This document shows positions 51,688-61,195 of a stretch of 64,000 nt of DNA, piece by piece. The notes beneath the pieces are model-generated. The model did not search any database, was not told the origin of the DNA, and worked only from the letters and a program-made list of their open reading frames with translations. The position numbers were made by a program, and so were the translations under genes. Position 1 is the first letter of the stretch, and each line of letters starts with the position of its first letter. Source of the stretch: Flagellimonas aquimarina (GTDB lineage Bacteria > Bacteroidota > Bacteroidia > Flavobacteriales > Flavobacteriaceae); the NCBI RefSeq assembly GCF_003149745.1, contig NZ_QGEG01000002.1, positions 124,001 to 188,000 on the forward strand, written 5' to 3'.

Positions 51688-54600
51688 ATGAATCGAAAAA
51701 ATCTCTTTCTTTTCCCCATTTTGTTGGGTGCTCTTTTTATTGTTAGAGCTCAAGAAACCAAAATTTATTCACACAAGGACAAGGCTTTTCAAGATGCATT
51801 GGCCCTTTATAATAATCAACAGTATCAAGCCTCTCAGGCTGTTTTTGAAAAAGTAAAAGTCACAACCAAGGATGTTGAGACCGAAGCTAACAGCGCTTAT
51901 TATTCAGCTAATGCCGCAATTAGATTGGGTCAGCGTGGAGCGGATAAAAAAATGGAGGACTTTGTAGAGCGCTATCCCACCTCCACAAAGCGAAACTCTG
52001 CTTTTTTAGATGTGGCCGATTACTATTTTGAGACAGGAAAATACCCCTACGCCTTAAAATGGTACAAAAAGGTGGATCAGTCTGCAATGTCCAATACAGA
52101 CAAGGAACGTTTTAACTTCAATAACGGCTATGCGCTATATGCTTCCAAAAAGCCCAAGGCTGCGGAACGCTATTTGAGCAAGGTGAGCAATTCACCTAAA
52201 TATGGTTCGCAGGCAAAATATTATTTGGGATACATTGCATATGAACAGGACGATTATGATGAAGCAAGTGCACGCTTTGACCAGATTACAGATCCTGAGT
52301 TGCTCAATGAAAAGCTTTCCTATTACCAAGCTGACCTAAATTTTAAGCTTGGGAATTTTGAAGAAGCCATTGCCATGGCAAAAAATCACTTGCCAAAGTC
52401 CGACCGAAAAGAAATATCAGAGCTAAACAAAATCATAGGTGAGAGTTACTTTAACCTTGAAAAATACGATGAAGCGATACCCTATTTAAAAAAATACAGG
52501 GGAAGAAGAGGCAAACTGAGTAATACGGATTACTACCTAACGGGCTATAGCCACTATAAAAAAGGGGATTATGAAGGAGCCATTCAACAGTTTAATAAAA
52601 TCATAGGAGGCACAAACAGTGTTTCACAAAACGCCTATTATCATTTGGCAGAATGTTATTTGAAGTTGGATAAAAAGCCAGAAGCGCTTAATGCTTTTAG
52701 AAATGCATCTGAAATGGATTTTAGTGCAGAGATCCAAAAAGACGCGCTTTTAAACTACGCAAGATTGAGCTATGAAATAGGAAATGCTTATGAACCAGTT
52801 CCGCAGGTAATGACCACTTATTTGGAAAAGTATCCTAAAGATGAGCACCAACAGGAAATACAAGAATTGCTTGTGGATTCTTATATCACCTCCAAGAATT
52901 TTGAGGGGGCTATGGTGTTATTGGAAAAGAATAAGGGCTATGCAAGCAAGGAAACCTATCAAAAAGTAGCTTTTTACAGAGGGATAGAATTGTTTATGGA
53001 TGGGGATTATGAGCCTGCATTTGAAAGGTTTTCAAAATCCTTAAGAAGTGTAGAAAATCCAGATTTTGAAGCACGGACCTTATATTGGAAAGCTGAATCG
53101 GCGTACAGACTAAATCGCTTTGATGAAGCACTTACAGATTTTAGTCAATTTGAGAAACTTCCAGCTTCAAAGAAATTGGAGGAATACCAAGACTTGGACT
53201 ATAATTTGGGATATTGCCACTTTAAATTAAAAGATTATGGCAGGGCAGTTGCATATTTTAAGAATGTAACGAATTCTGATACAGATGATAACGAACGATT
53301 GAACGATAGTTATTTACGCTTGGGGGACAGTTACTTCGTTACCAGTAAATACCGCTCCGCTCAATCCGCTTATCATGAATCTTCAAAACTAAATGGCCCA
53401 GAAAGAGATTATGCAGCATTCCAAAAAGCCATGTGCAGTGGATTTCTAGGAAATAATTCCGTTAAGATTGATGAGTTAAATCAATTTTTAACCAGGTATT
53501 CCAAATCTTCCTTACGAGATGACGCGCTATTTGAACTTGGTAATTCTTATATCAAAAGCAACAAAGAATCCATTGGTTTGCAAACGTATGATAGATTGGT
53601 AGATGAATTTAGCAGGAGCAAATTCGCACCGCGCGCCATGTTGCGGCAAGGACTAGTGCACTATAATGCCAATAGAAATGACCAGGCTTTAACAAAATTA
53701 AAGGCAGTTGTGCAGAAGTACCCAAAAACGCAAGAAGCAAAACAAGCTGTGGCTACAGCTAAATTGGTGTATGTAGATGAAGGCAGGGTTAGTGAATATG
53801 CAGCTTGGGCAAGAAATTTGGATTTTGTTGAAGTTACGGATACTGAACTGGACAATGCAAGTTTTGAATCCGCAGAGAGAAAATATGTAGAAGGAAAAAC
53901 TGACATGGCCATTCGAGGGTACGAAGATTACCTAAAAGAATTTCCAAACGGACTTCATGCGTTAAAGGTGAATTTTAATTTGGCCCAGATTTATTTTTCA
54001 AAAGGGAACAAGGACCTGGCGTTACCCAAATATCAGATTATTGCAGATAGGGGCAATGGAGAATTTACTGAGCAAGCACTTACCAGAGTTTGCGAGATTT
54101 ACGTTGGAAAACAAGATTACCAGAGTGCCATACCGTATTTGGAAAAATTAGAGAACACTGCAGAGATTGTACAGAACAGAACCTTTGCACAGTCCAATTT
54201 AATGAAAGGTTATTATGGACAAAAAGATTATCGCCAGACCATAACATATGCAGAAAAGGTGTTGAAAGCCCCAAAAATTGATAATCGCATTAAGAGTGAT
54301 GCGCAAATTATGATTGCCCGTTCGGCCATTGCAACCAATAATGAAGTATTGGCGGAGACGGCATATAAAGAAGTTAGGAAAATAGCAATTGGAGAAATGG
54401 CAGCAGAAGCTTGGTTTTATGATGCCTATTTCAAAAATAAGAACCAGGACTTTGAAGCTTCCAATGTATCTGTTCAAAAACTGGCAAAGGACTATTCTGG
54501 GCATAAGAAATGGGGCGGAAAAGGTCTTATTATTATGGCTAAGAACTTTTATGGTTTGGAGGATGCTTTTCAAGCAACGTATATCTTGGAAAGTGTAATC

Positions 54601-54711
54601 ACCAATTTTACCGAGTATGATGATATTGTGGCCCAAGCAAAAGGAGAGTTGTCCATTATTAAGGCCCGTGAAGCACAAAGTAATTCCTCAGTAGACCCAA
54701 ATGGGAACTAA
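51688..54711 (+). CDS. Secreted tetratricopeptide-repeat protein
   Basis: 1007 residues with a signal peptide ending at IVRAQ. Nearly the whole mature length consists of TPR-like helix pairs of about 34 residues (for example YPYALKWYKKV, YDEASARFDQI, YDEAIPYLKKY, YEGAIQQFNKI, YQSAIPYLEKL). Proteins of this size and pattern act as periplasmic scaffolds. The next gene (barrel protein) starts 13 bases after its stop, a pairing often seen in flavobacteria; the joint role is unknown. Confidence 0.85.
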   Translation: MNRKNLFLFPILLGALFIVRAQETKIYSHKDKAFQDALALYNNQQYQASQAVFEKVKVTTKDVETEANSAYYSANAAIRLGQRGADKKMEDFVERYPTSTKRNSAFLDVADYYFETGKYPYALKWYKKVDQSAMSNTDKERFNFNNGYALYASKKPKAAERYLSKVSNSPKYGSQAKYYLGYIAYEQDDYDEASARFDQITDPELLNEKLSYYQADLNFKLGNFEEAIAMAKNHLPKSDRKEISELNKIIGESYFNLEKYDEAIPYLKKYRGRRGKLSNTDYYLTGYSHYKKGDYEGAIQQFNKIIGGTNSVSQNAYYHLAECYLKLDKKPEALNAFRNASEMDFSAEIQKDALLNYARLSYEIGNAYEPVPQVMTTYLEKYPKDEHQQEIQELLVDSYITSKNFEGAMVLLEKNKGYASKETYQKVAFYRGIELFMDGDYEPAFERFSKSLRSVENPDFEARTLYWKAESAYRLNRFDEALTDFSQFEKLPASKKLEEYQDLDYNLGYCHFKLKDYGRAVAYFKNVTNSDTDDNERLNDSYLRLGDSYFVTSKYRSAQSAYHESSKLNGPERDYAAFQKAMCSGFLGNNSVKIDELNQFLTRYSKSSLRDDALFELGNSYIKSNKESIGLQTYDRLVDEFSRSKFAPRAMLRQGLVHYNANRNDQALTKLKAVVQKYPKTQEAKQAVATAKLVYVDEGRVSEYAAWARNLDFVEVTDTELDNASFESAERKYVEGKTDMAIRGYEDYLKEFPNGLHALKVNFNLAQIYFSKGNKDLALPKYQIIADRGNGEFTEQALTRVCEIYVGKQDYQSAIPYLEKLENTAEIVQNRTFAQSNLMKGYYGQKDYRQTITYAEKVLKAPKIDNRIKSDAQIMIARSAIATNNEVLAETAYKEVRKIAIGEMAAEAWFYDAYFKNKNQDFEASNVSVQKLAKDYSGHKKWGGKGLIIMAKNFYGLEDAFQATYILESVITNFTEYDDIVAQAKGELSIIKAREAQSNSSVDPNGN

Positions 54712-54724
54712 ATCACAGCAAGTC

Positions 54725-56476
54725 ATGTACAAGAACATCTATATATTATCCATTCTATTTTTGAGCCTTTGGGATACTGTTTTAGCGCAGGAAACCGATG
54801 ATATAGGCACTGAAACAGTTACTGTTGTAAAACCGTATTCCCCTACTGTTTCAGATGCCTTTAAATTAAAATCTACTCCTAACCTTAATGATTCCATCGT
54901 CCTTCAAAAAAAGAAAATTAATTATAGCATTTTCTCCGTTCCTGTGGCCTCTACATTTACACCTGCTAAAGGAAAAGCATCAAGAGTAAAGAAAACTCCG
55001 CCACCTACTTTGTATAATTCATACGCCTCGGTAGGGCTTGGGAATTTCAACAATGCTCTGGTAGATCTTTATACTAGCCGGGAATTTAATAGGGGAGAAG
55101 ACCTGTTGGATTTTGGGTTAAGCCATCATTCATCCCGTGGAGCAATAGAAACCACACCACTGGATGCAGATTTTTATAATACAAAATTTGATGTTTCTTA
55201 TGCTAAAAAAGATAGAGACATGGAATGGGGCGCGGACATTGGGCTCCAACATCAACTATACAATTGGTACGGAATAGAAAATGGTGCTTTTGATGATGCC
55301 ACTGTTGGCACAATTGATGAAAGACAAAATTATTTTAACGCTGAAGCGAAAGCACATCTGAATTTGGAAGATTCCTTTTTTAAAAAGGGAAATATCTTGT
55401 TGAGACGGTTTTGGGATGCTACAGAATCAGGAGAGAACCGGGCAGTTATTAGCCCGAGCATAGAACTGCCTATTACCGAGGAGTTGGTGACGATCAACAC
55501 AAAATTGGATTATGTAAACGGAAACTTTAAAAATGCATCTTTAAACAATACCGTAAACGATGGTGAAATAAATTATAGCCAATTTCAAGCAGGTGTAAAC
55601 CCTAGTCTTTTAATACTAAGAGATGATCTTACCCTTAATTTGGGTGCCAATCTTGTGTATGGATTGGATACGGAAAATAGCGACAGCAATTTTTATATTT
55701 ATCCGGCGGTGACCGCCTCTTATCGGTTGCTGGATGAAACCGTAATCGCATACGGTGGAATAGAAGGGGAACTAAAACAAAACTCTTATTATGATTTTGT
55801 ACAGGAGAACCCTTATGTATCTCCAACCTTATCCGTATTGCCAACAGATCAACAATACGAGGGATACTTAGGTTTAAAAGGTCAATTGCTATCTAACGTT
55901 AGTTATAACATTAAAGGCTCGTACACTGCAGAAAATAGAAAGCCATTGTTCCTTTTAAATCCGCAGAACTTAGTAAGAGATGATGAAAAAGGTTATTTCT
56001 ATGGGAATTCCTTTCAGGTCTTTTATGATGATGTAAAAACACTTGGAATTTTTGGAGAATTGAACATAGATCTAAACCGAAACTTTACTTTAGGAATCAA
56101 TGCTGAGTTCTATGATTACGATACAGAAACAGATAACCCAGCGTGGAACTTGCCAAGTATTAAAGGATCTTTGTTCATGGATTACCAAATAGACAAACAA
56201 TGGTACCTTGGCGCTAGTTTGTTTTATGTTGGAGAACGTGAGGATTTAATATCAACGGCATTGGCAAGTACTCCGCCCAATTTATTTCCTTCTACCATTG
56301 TAACGTTGGACAGTTTTTTCGATGCCAATGCTCATGTTGGGTACCGTTTCAATGAGCAACTTTCTGTTTTTGTAAAAGCCTCCAATATTGCCAATAATGA
56401 CTATCAGCGTTGGTCCAATTTTAGGGTTCAAGGTTTTCAGGCCCTTGCCGGGGTTTCATACAAGTTTGATTTTTAA
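54725..56476 (+). CDS. TonB-dependent receptor-like barrel protein (no plug domain)
   Basis: 583 residues from ATG 54725, which starts a clean signal peptide (MYKNIYILSILFLSLWDTVLAQ); an ATG at 54701 overlaps the TPR gene and is less likely. The mature part begins with a short TVVKPYSPTVSDAFKL segment, then a Pro/Lys-rich linker, then a barrel of repeated strand blocks ending FQALAGVSYKFDF, a terminal Phe as in outer-membrane barrels. No plug domain is seen, so it is not a full transporter. Confidence 0.85.
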   Translation: MYKNIYILSILFLSLWDTVLAQETDDIGTETVTVVKPYSPTVSDAFKLKSTPNLNDSIVLQKKKINYSIFSVPVASTFTPAKGKASRVKKTPPPTLYNSYASVGLGNFNNALVDLYTSREFNRGEDLLDFGLSHHSSRGAIETTPLDADFYNTKFDVSYAKKDRDMEWGADIGLQHQLYNWYGIENGAFDDATVGTIDERQNYFNAEAKAHLNLEDSFFKKGNILLRRFWDATESGENRAVISPSIELPITEELVTINTKLDYVNGNFKNASLNNTVNDGEINYSQFQAGVNPSLLILRDDLTLNLGANLVYGLDTENSDSNFYIYPAVTASYRLLDETVIAYGGIEGELKQNSYYDFVQENPYVSPTLSVLPTDQQYEGYLGLKGQLLSNVSYNIKGSYTAENRKPLFLLNPQNLVRDDEKGYFYGNSFQVFYDDVKTLGIFGELNIDLNRNFTLGINAEFYDYDTETDNPAWNLPSIKGSLFMDYQIDKQWYLGASLFYVGEREDLISTALASTPPNLFPSTIVTLDSFFDANAHVGYRFNEQLSVFVKASNIANNDYQRWSNFRVQGFQALAGVSYKFDF

Positions 56477-56566
56477 GTGTCATTGGACTAAAATGACAAG
56501 TCAATGAACTTTTAGACCTTATCATTTTCATTGTAAACCCCTAACTTTAATCATTATAGGAAACTT

Positions 56567-57427
56567 GTGATTAAAGAACACCGACAAATCGAACTTTTTG
56601 GAAAAAAAATATTCGAAAAGGCAGTGGTATCACCACCCTTTCGGTTTTTTTATGGAATGCCCAATGAGGCATGTTTTTTTTATTTGGTTCATGGAAATTC
56701 TAAATTGATGACGCCCAACAATACAATGCAGATAAATACTCATGAAGGTGTGGTACTGCAGTGCGGAAATTATCTTGCTGATATGGTAAAAGGATCAGGG
56801 AGCGAGTATTGTGAGGCGGTGGCGGTACACTTATATCCAGATGTGCTGAAAATGATTTACGACAAGGATTTTCCCAATTTTTTACTGGATTTAGACAAAG
56901 TAAGTCAAGCACCAATAGAGAAATATGAAGCTTCCGAACTTCTTGGAAATTATATTGAGAGTCTTCAGTTCTATTTTAAGAATCCCGCGTTGGTGAGTGA
57001 GGAGCTAATGCGTTTGAAACTTAAAGAACTTATGTTGTTATTGGCTAGGTCCAATAATGCCGAAGTTTTAAAACAATTGATTTCAAGACTTTTTTCTACA
57101 ATAGAGTTCGATTTTAAATCTGTGATCGAAACAAACATTTTCAACAACTTGAATATTGACGAACTGGCCAAGTTGACCAGCCTAAGCGTATCTTCTTTTA
57201 AAAGGGAGTTTGCCAAACATTATAAGGACTCTCCGGCAAAGTACATTCGAAAACAAAAGCTAAATAAGGCATCAAAACTTTTAAAGGGCACGGATTTAAG
57301 GATATCAGATATTGCATATGACTGCGGATTTCTGGACCTGTCCAGTTTTTCTAAATCCTTTGTCAAACAGTTTTCAGTTTCTCCCTCAGTGTTCCGTATG
57401 GACCATAAGTCCAATTCTTTGGCCTAA
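56567..57427 (+). CDS. AraC-family transcriptional regulator
   Basis: 286 residues from a GTG start. A cupin-like N-terminal region (about 1-120) has EACFFYLVHGNSKL. The AraC DNA-binding domain (about 185-280) has two HTH motifs: NIDELAKLTSLSVSSFKREF and RISDIAYDCGFLDLSSFSKSF. It lies just upstream of the START-like protein gene on the same strand and may control it. The inducer is unknown. Confidence 0.9.
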   Translation: MIKEHRQIELFGKKIFEKAVVSPPFRFFYGMPNEACFFYLVHGNSKLMTPNNTMQINTHEGVVLQCGNYLADMVKGSGSEYCEAVAVHLYPDVLKMIYDKDFPNFLLDLDKVSQAPIEKYEASELLGNYIESLQFYFKNPALVSEELMRLKLKELMLLLARSNNAEVLKQLISRLFSTIEFDFKSVIETNIFNNLNIDELAKLTSLSVSSFKREFAKHYKDSPAKYIRKQKLNKASKLLKGTDLRISDIAYDCGFLDLSSFSKSFVKQFSVSPSVFRMDHKSNSLA

Positions 57428-57503
57428 AAGAACAAAGAAAAGACTTCAAAGAACAGCAACTTTACTTCATCAAATATTGTTTCATTCTAAAATCAATTTA
57501 AAA

Positions 57504-58085
57504 ATGAAAAGTCCAGTTGTAGTAAGTGCGGTTTTACTTTTAACCGTGGTGTCCACTCAGGTAGTTAGGGCACAAAAAAAAGTGCAAAAATTTACTGAGT
57601 CCAAAGTAATTGATCTCCCTGCTGAAAAAGTTTGGGCCATTATAGGTGAAGATTATGGGGCAATAGCCTATTCGCACCCCAAGATTATTTCCTCCAATTA
57701 CATTAACGGGTCGTTGAAAGCCGGAGAAGGAGCAGAAAGAGTTTGCCACTTTAATGAAAAGGGAACCAAATTCCTGAAAGAAAAAATGGTAGACTATAAT
57801 CCAGAGAAAATGAGTTTTACCAATACGGTATATCAAGCTGGTCGTTTTCCTGTGGACTCAGAATATACAAAGGCATATTATAGTGTAAAGGCCTTGGCGA
57901 ATGGGAAAAGTAAAATCACATTTGAAATGCACTTTCGAACTAAACCGGCATTTATGGGGGCTATGGCAAAAGGTAGTTTTAAAAAATTAATTCGAGATTA
58001 TTTCATTGCTATTGAACATCACGCTAAGACAGGAGAGAAGGTGACGAAGGAAAATTTTAGGAAGGTCAAGAAATTGTATTCCTAA
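57504..58085 (+). CDS. Secreted START/SRPBCC-like (polyketide cyclase) family protein
   Basis: 193 residues from ATG 57504, which begins a signal peptide ending around VVRAQ; the open frame to 57312 overlaps the AraC gene and is not used. The mature part follows the SRPBCC ligand-binding fold: SKVIDLPAEKVWAIIGED at its start, FTNTVYQAG strands and a terminal helix (FKKLIRDYFIAIEHHAK). SRPBCC proteins bind hydrophobic ligands. A hairpin terminator follows. Confidence 0.8.
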   Translation: MKSPVVVSAVLLLTVVSTQVVRAQKKVQKFTESKVIDLPAEKVWAIIGEDYGAIAYSHPKIISSNYINGSLKAGEGAERVCHFNEKGTKFLKEKMVDYNPEKMSFTNTVYQAGRFPVDSEYTKAYYSVKALANGKSKITFEMHFRTKPAFMGAMAKGSFKKLIRDYFIAIEHHAKTGEKVTKENFRKVKKLYS

Positions 58086-58107
58086 AAACAAGATTCTTGT
58101 TGGTGTT

Positions 58108-58138
58108 AAAAAGGTCCTGAATTTGTCAGGATCTTTTT
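58108..58138 (+). terminator. Terminator after the START-like gene
   Basis: A 13-bp stem (AAAAAGGTCCTGA with TCAGGATCTTTTT, one G-U) and a 5-base loop, ending in TTTTT. The remaining 195 bases to the next gene hold no gene I can support. Confidence 0.75.
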
Positions 58139-58333
58139 GTTATGTAGAGAAAAGGTATTTGTTACACATCTTACAATTATTGGTTTTGACTAATGATGAT
58201 AATAGGAGCGAACCTATCAGACAGTGTCCGTTTGTAAGTAAAAACGCAATAAAACATTAGGAAAATCGTTATATTCTTCAATAATGACCTGCTTAATTAA
58301 TCAAGGTCGGTTGCTCCAATTTAATTGGAAGTC

Positions 58334-59422
58334 ATGCGATTACGATTTATTCACATATGGCCCCTTTCACTTTTTACCCTGATTTTCTCATCGGCGGTGT
58401 CACAAAACCTGGTGCACAATGGCGGTTTTGAAGATTTTGTAGAATGTCCTATTAAGATGAGCAATCTAAACAAGGATGCAGAATACTGGAGTGCTCCAAC
58501 GCTTGGCACCACAGACTACTTTAACGAATGTAGCAAGACCAAACTAGGAATTCCACTTAATTTTAAAGGAAAACAAGAAGCTTTTGAAGGAAACGGCTAT
58601 GCCGGTCTGTATTTATTTGCTCCAAAAGACTATAGAGAATATATCCAAGTACAGTTATCCCAAACCTTGAAAAAAGGGCATAGATATAAATTGAGTCTTT
58701 CTTTGAGTCTTTCTGAAAAATCCGATGGGGCGGTAATGGATATTGGAGCTGTGTTTTCCGAAAAACCGTTATCCATTCATACCAAGAGGCAGCTTTCCAA
58801 TGCTACCCTGTCCTCTGTGATTACCAAAACAACTCATGCCAAACAGTTTTCTTCCCATGGATTTTATGACGATAAAAAGAACTGGATGCAAGTTGAATTG
58901 GACATGGTCGCAAAAGGATTTGAAAACAACTTGGTTTTAGGAAATTTTAAAAGTAACGGAGGTACGCATTATTTGGATTTTGGAAAGAACACGGTCAATG
59001 ATGAAGGATATTCATATTACTATTTAGATGATGTAACCCTTATTTATTTGGGCCCCGAATACAAGCCAAATCAGAGCTACGTGCTGAATCATGTAAATTT
59101 TGATTTTGATCGCTTTGAGCTTGAGCCTAAAGCAAAAAAAAGTTTGAAGGATGTTTATGAGTATCTAATAAAGAACCCTAACCTAAAAGTATCCATTAGC
59201 GGACATACGGATGATTTGGGTTCTGAAGAATACAATGATGTACTGTCCAATGAAAGGGCCAATACCGTTGCACGCCATTTAATTAGATTGGGACTTGAAA
59301 AAAAGCGTATTACCTATACCGGTTATGGAAATAAAATCCCTCTGGATAGCACATTCACAGATAAGGCAAGAAGAAAAAATCGCAGAGTTGAATTTGTGAT
59401 GACCGAATTTGTAGATGAATGA
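58334..59422 (+). CDS. OmpA-family outer-membrane protein (paralogue 1)
   Basis: 362 residues from ATG 58334 (a TTG at 58325 is possible). A signal peptide ends at AVSQ. The N-terminal region (about 25-245) is a jelly-roll-type carbohydrate-binding-like domain (NLVHNGGFEDFVECP, GYAGLYLFAPKDYREYIQ). The C-terminal OmpA domain (about 250-360) has FDFDRFELEPKAKKSL, ISGHTDDLGSEEYN, LSNERANTVARHLI and NRRVEFVM, the peptidoglycan-binding pattern. A paralogue lies at 60049-61140. Confidence 0.88.
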   Translation: MRLRFIHIWPLSLFTLIFSSAVSQNLVHNGGFEDFVECPIKMSNLNKDAEYWSAPTLGTTDYFNECSKTKLGIPLNFKGKQEAFEGNGYAGLYLFAPKDYREYIQVQLSQTLKKGHRYKLSLSLSLSEKSDGAVMDIGAVFSEKPLSIHTKRQLSNATLSSVITKTTHAKQFSSHGFYDDKKNWMQVELDMVAKGFENNLVLGNFKSNGGTHYLDFGKNTVNDEGYSYYYLDDVTLIYLGPEYKPNQSYVLNHVNFDFDRFELEPKAKKSLKDVYEYLIKNPNLKVSISGHTDDLGSEEYNDVLSNERANTVARHLIRLGLEKKRITYTGYGNKIPLDSTFTDKARRKNRRVEFVMTEFVDE

Positions 59423-59471
59423 TGATCTATCATCAATAAGAAACCTTAAACCGGCAAGAAGAACGATTCAA

Positions 59472-59894
59472 TTAGTTTGATAGACTGAAAACACTTGCCA
59501 AAAGATTTTCCGATCTGGGGAACAAAATTGCTTCGTTCCATGAATCCCAATAAAACTTTTGATGTAAGCTAGAACTACCATCTAGGAGTTTCTTTATATC
59601 AGCATCATATTCCAAGACAATATTGCCGGCGTTACCACCACTTAAAACAAAGAAAGACTCTGGTTTATACCCTTTGGACTTGATGTTGATTTTCCAATGA
59701 AAGTCTTTTTCACTGTTTAGTAAAAAGGAGCCATCATAATCAGTGTAGGTAACAATGTCCGTTCCGTTTATTTCAACAGAAGCACGGTAAACAGGAAATC
59801 CAAGCTGGTCAACAACTTTACCGGTTATCTTATTTTGGCCAAGACCAAAATAGGGAACAATACACAATACTAGCATATAGGTCACTAAGCGCAT
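59472..59894 (-). CDS. Secreted carboxypeptidase-regulatory-like domain protein
   Basis: 140 residues with a signal peptide ending at YFGLGQ. The KITGKVVDQLGFPVYRASVEING beta domain is the CarboxypepD_reg-like pattern (beta-sandwich) found in many Bacteroidota surface proteins, here without an attached receptor. It is encoded on the opposite strand between two OmpA-family paralogues. Function unknown. Confidence 0.78.
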   Translation of the reverse strand: MRLVTYMLVLCIVPYFGLGQNKITGKVVDQLGFPVYRASVEINGTDIVTYTDYDGSFLLNSEKDFHWKINIKSKGYKPESFFVLSGGNAGNIVLEYDADIKKLLDGSSSLHQKFYWDSWNEAILFPRSENLLASVFSLSN

Positions 59895-60048
59895 CCTAGT
59901 AAGATTTGGACTATACTAACGAATTTTATTGGAAGTTAGTATCATAATAAAGATGAAATTGACAACACCAAAAAAACTGAAGTTAAACAATATGGGTTAA
60001 AAAATCACGTTTGTATAGGCGGTACGAGAACCTAAAATCAACATAACT

Positions 60049-61140
60049 ATGTTTTATAAGGTTACTCGTATTTTTTTGTTTACCATCTTTTGTTTTTTGA
60101 CAGGGGCTTCACTTTTTGGACAGAATTTAATTTTAAACCCAAGCTTTGAAAACTACAAATCTTGCCCGTTGAACATCACCAATTTTGGGACTTTGTTAGA
60201 GAATGTTTCTTTGCCAACGTCAAGTTCCGGTGACTATTTTAATGCATGTGGATCAAGTGATTTTGGAATACCATCTAACTTTAAAGGCTCTCAAAAAGCA
60301 GCTGAGGGCTCAGGCTATGTAGGGCTTTATTTCTATGCATTAAATGACTACCGTGAGTATGTTCAGTTGAATACAGGTAAAACGCTCAGAGAAAAACATC
60401 CTTATAGAATTACATTACAATTAAGTTTAGCCGAAACATCTAGCTTAGCGTTGAAAAATATGTCCATTGTATTGGTCAATAAAAAAGTAAAGTTCCCAAA
60501 CGGTTCAGCTTTAACCGGTTCACGCATGGATTTACAAGAGGATATAGCGTTTCATAAGGTAAGGCTAAAACCGAACAAATCATTGGCTAGCACCGATGGT
60601 TGGGTTACCCTAACAGCTGAATTTGAGGCTAAAGGCTATGAAAACCATATCATTGTGGGTAATTTTAGCAACAATGTAAATACAGAGTTGTTAGATCAAG
60701 AGGGGGCTGTATTATCAAGCGATTTCTCCTATTATTATGTTGATAATTTAGCTCTGGAAGAGTTGCCAAGGGTTAATTATGAAAAAGACAAGATATACGT
60801 TCTAGAGCGCAACCCATTTGAACCCAAAGGATACGAACTGGATGCGGAGGCGATAGCAAGCGTCAAAAAAATATTCAAGTACCTCAAAGAAAATGCAGAG
60901 GTGCAGATGAAGATTACTGGACACTCGGACAATGTTGGGCAGCCTGGATACAACAAATTCATATCATCTTTAAGAGCTAGAGCAGTCGCGCTTTATCTAA
61001 AAAACCTTGGCATTGACGACAATCGTATTGTTTGGGAAGGTGTTGGGGATACAAGACCGCTCGGAAATGGGAAAATTAAAGAGAGCCATCTTTCTAATCG
61101 CAGAGTAGAATTTGTGATGACCCAATTTGAAGATAAGTAA
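60049..61140 (+). CDS. OmpA-family outer-membrane protein (paralogue 2)
   Basis: 363 residues with a signal peptide ending at SLFGQ. It matches paralogue 1 along its whole length: NLILNPSFENYKSCP opening, GYVGLYFYALNDYREYVQ, and a C-terminal OmpA domain (EPKGYELDAEAIASVKKI, ITGHSDNVGQPGYN, SLRARAVALYLKN, NRRVEFVM). The OmpA part should bind peptidoglycan, with the N-terminal domain displayed at the surface or periplasm. Confidence 0.88.
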   Translation: MFYKVTRIFLFTIFCFLTGASLFGQNLILNPSFENYKSCPLNITNFGTLLENVSLPTSSSGDYFNACGSSDFGIPSNFKGSQKAAEGSGYVGLYFYALNDYREYVQLNTGKTLREKHPYRITLQLSLAETSSLALKNMSIVLVNKKVKFPNGSALTGSRMDLQEDIAFHKVRLKPNKSLASTDGWVTLTAEFEAKGYENHIIVGNFSNNVNTELLDQEGAVLSSDFSYYYVDNLALEELPRVNYEKDKIYVLERNPFEPKGYELDAEAIASVKKIFKYLKENAEVQMKITGHSDNVGQPGYNKFISSLRARAVALYLKNLGIDDNRIVWEGVGDTRPLGNGKIKESHLSNRRVEFVMTQFEDK

Positions 61141-61195
61141 GGGGATAACAAATACATACGATTACATTTTCTATTTTTGGAGGAAACCTTCAAAA

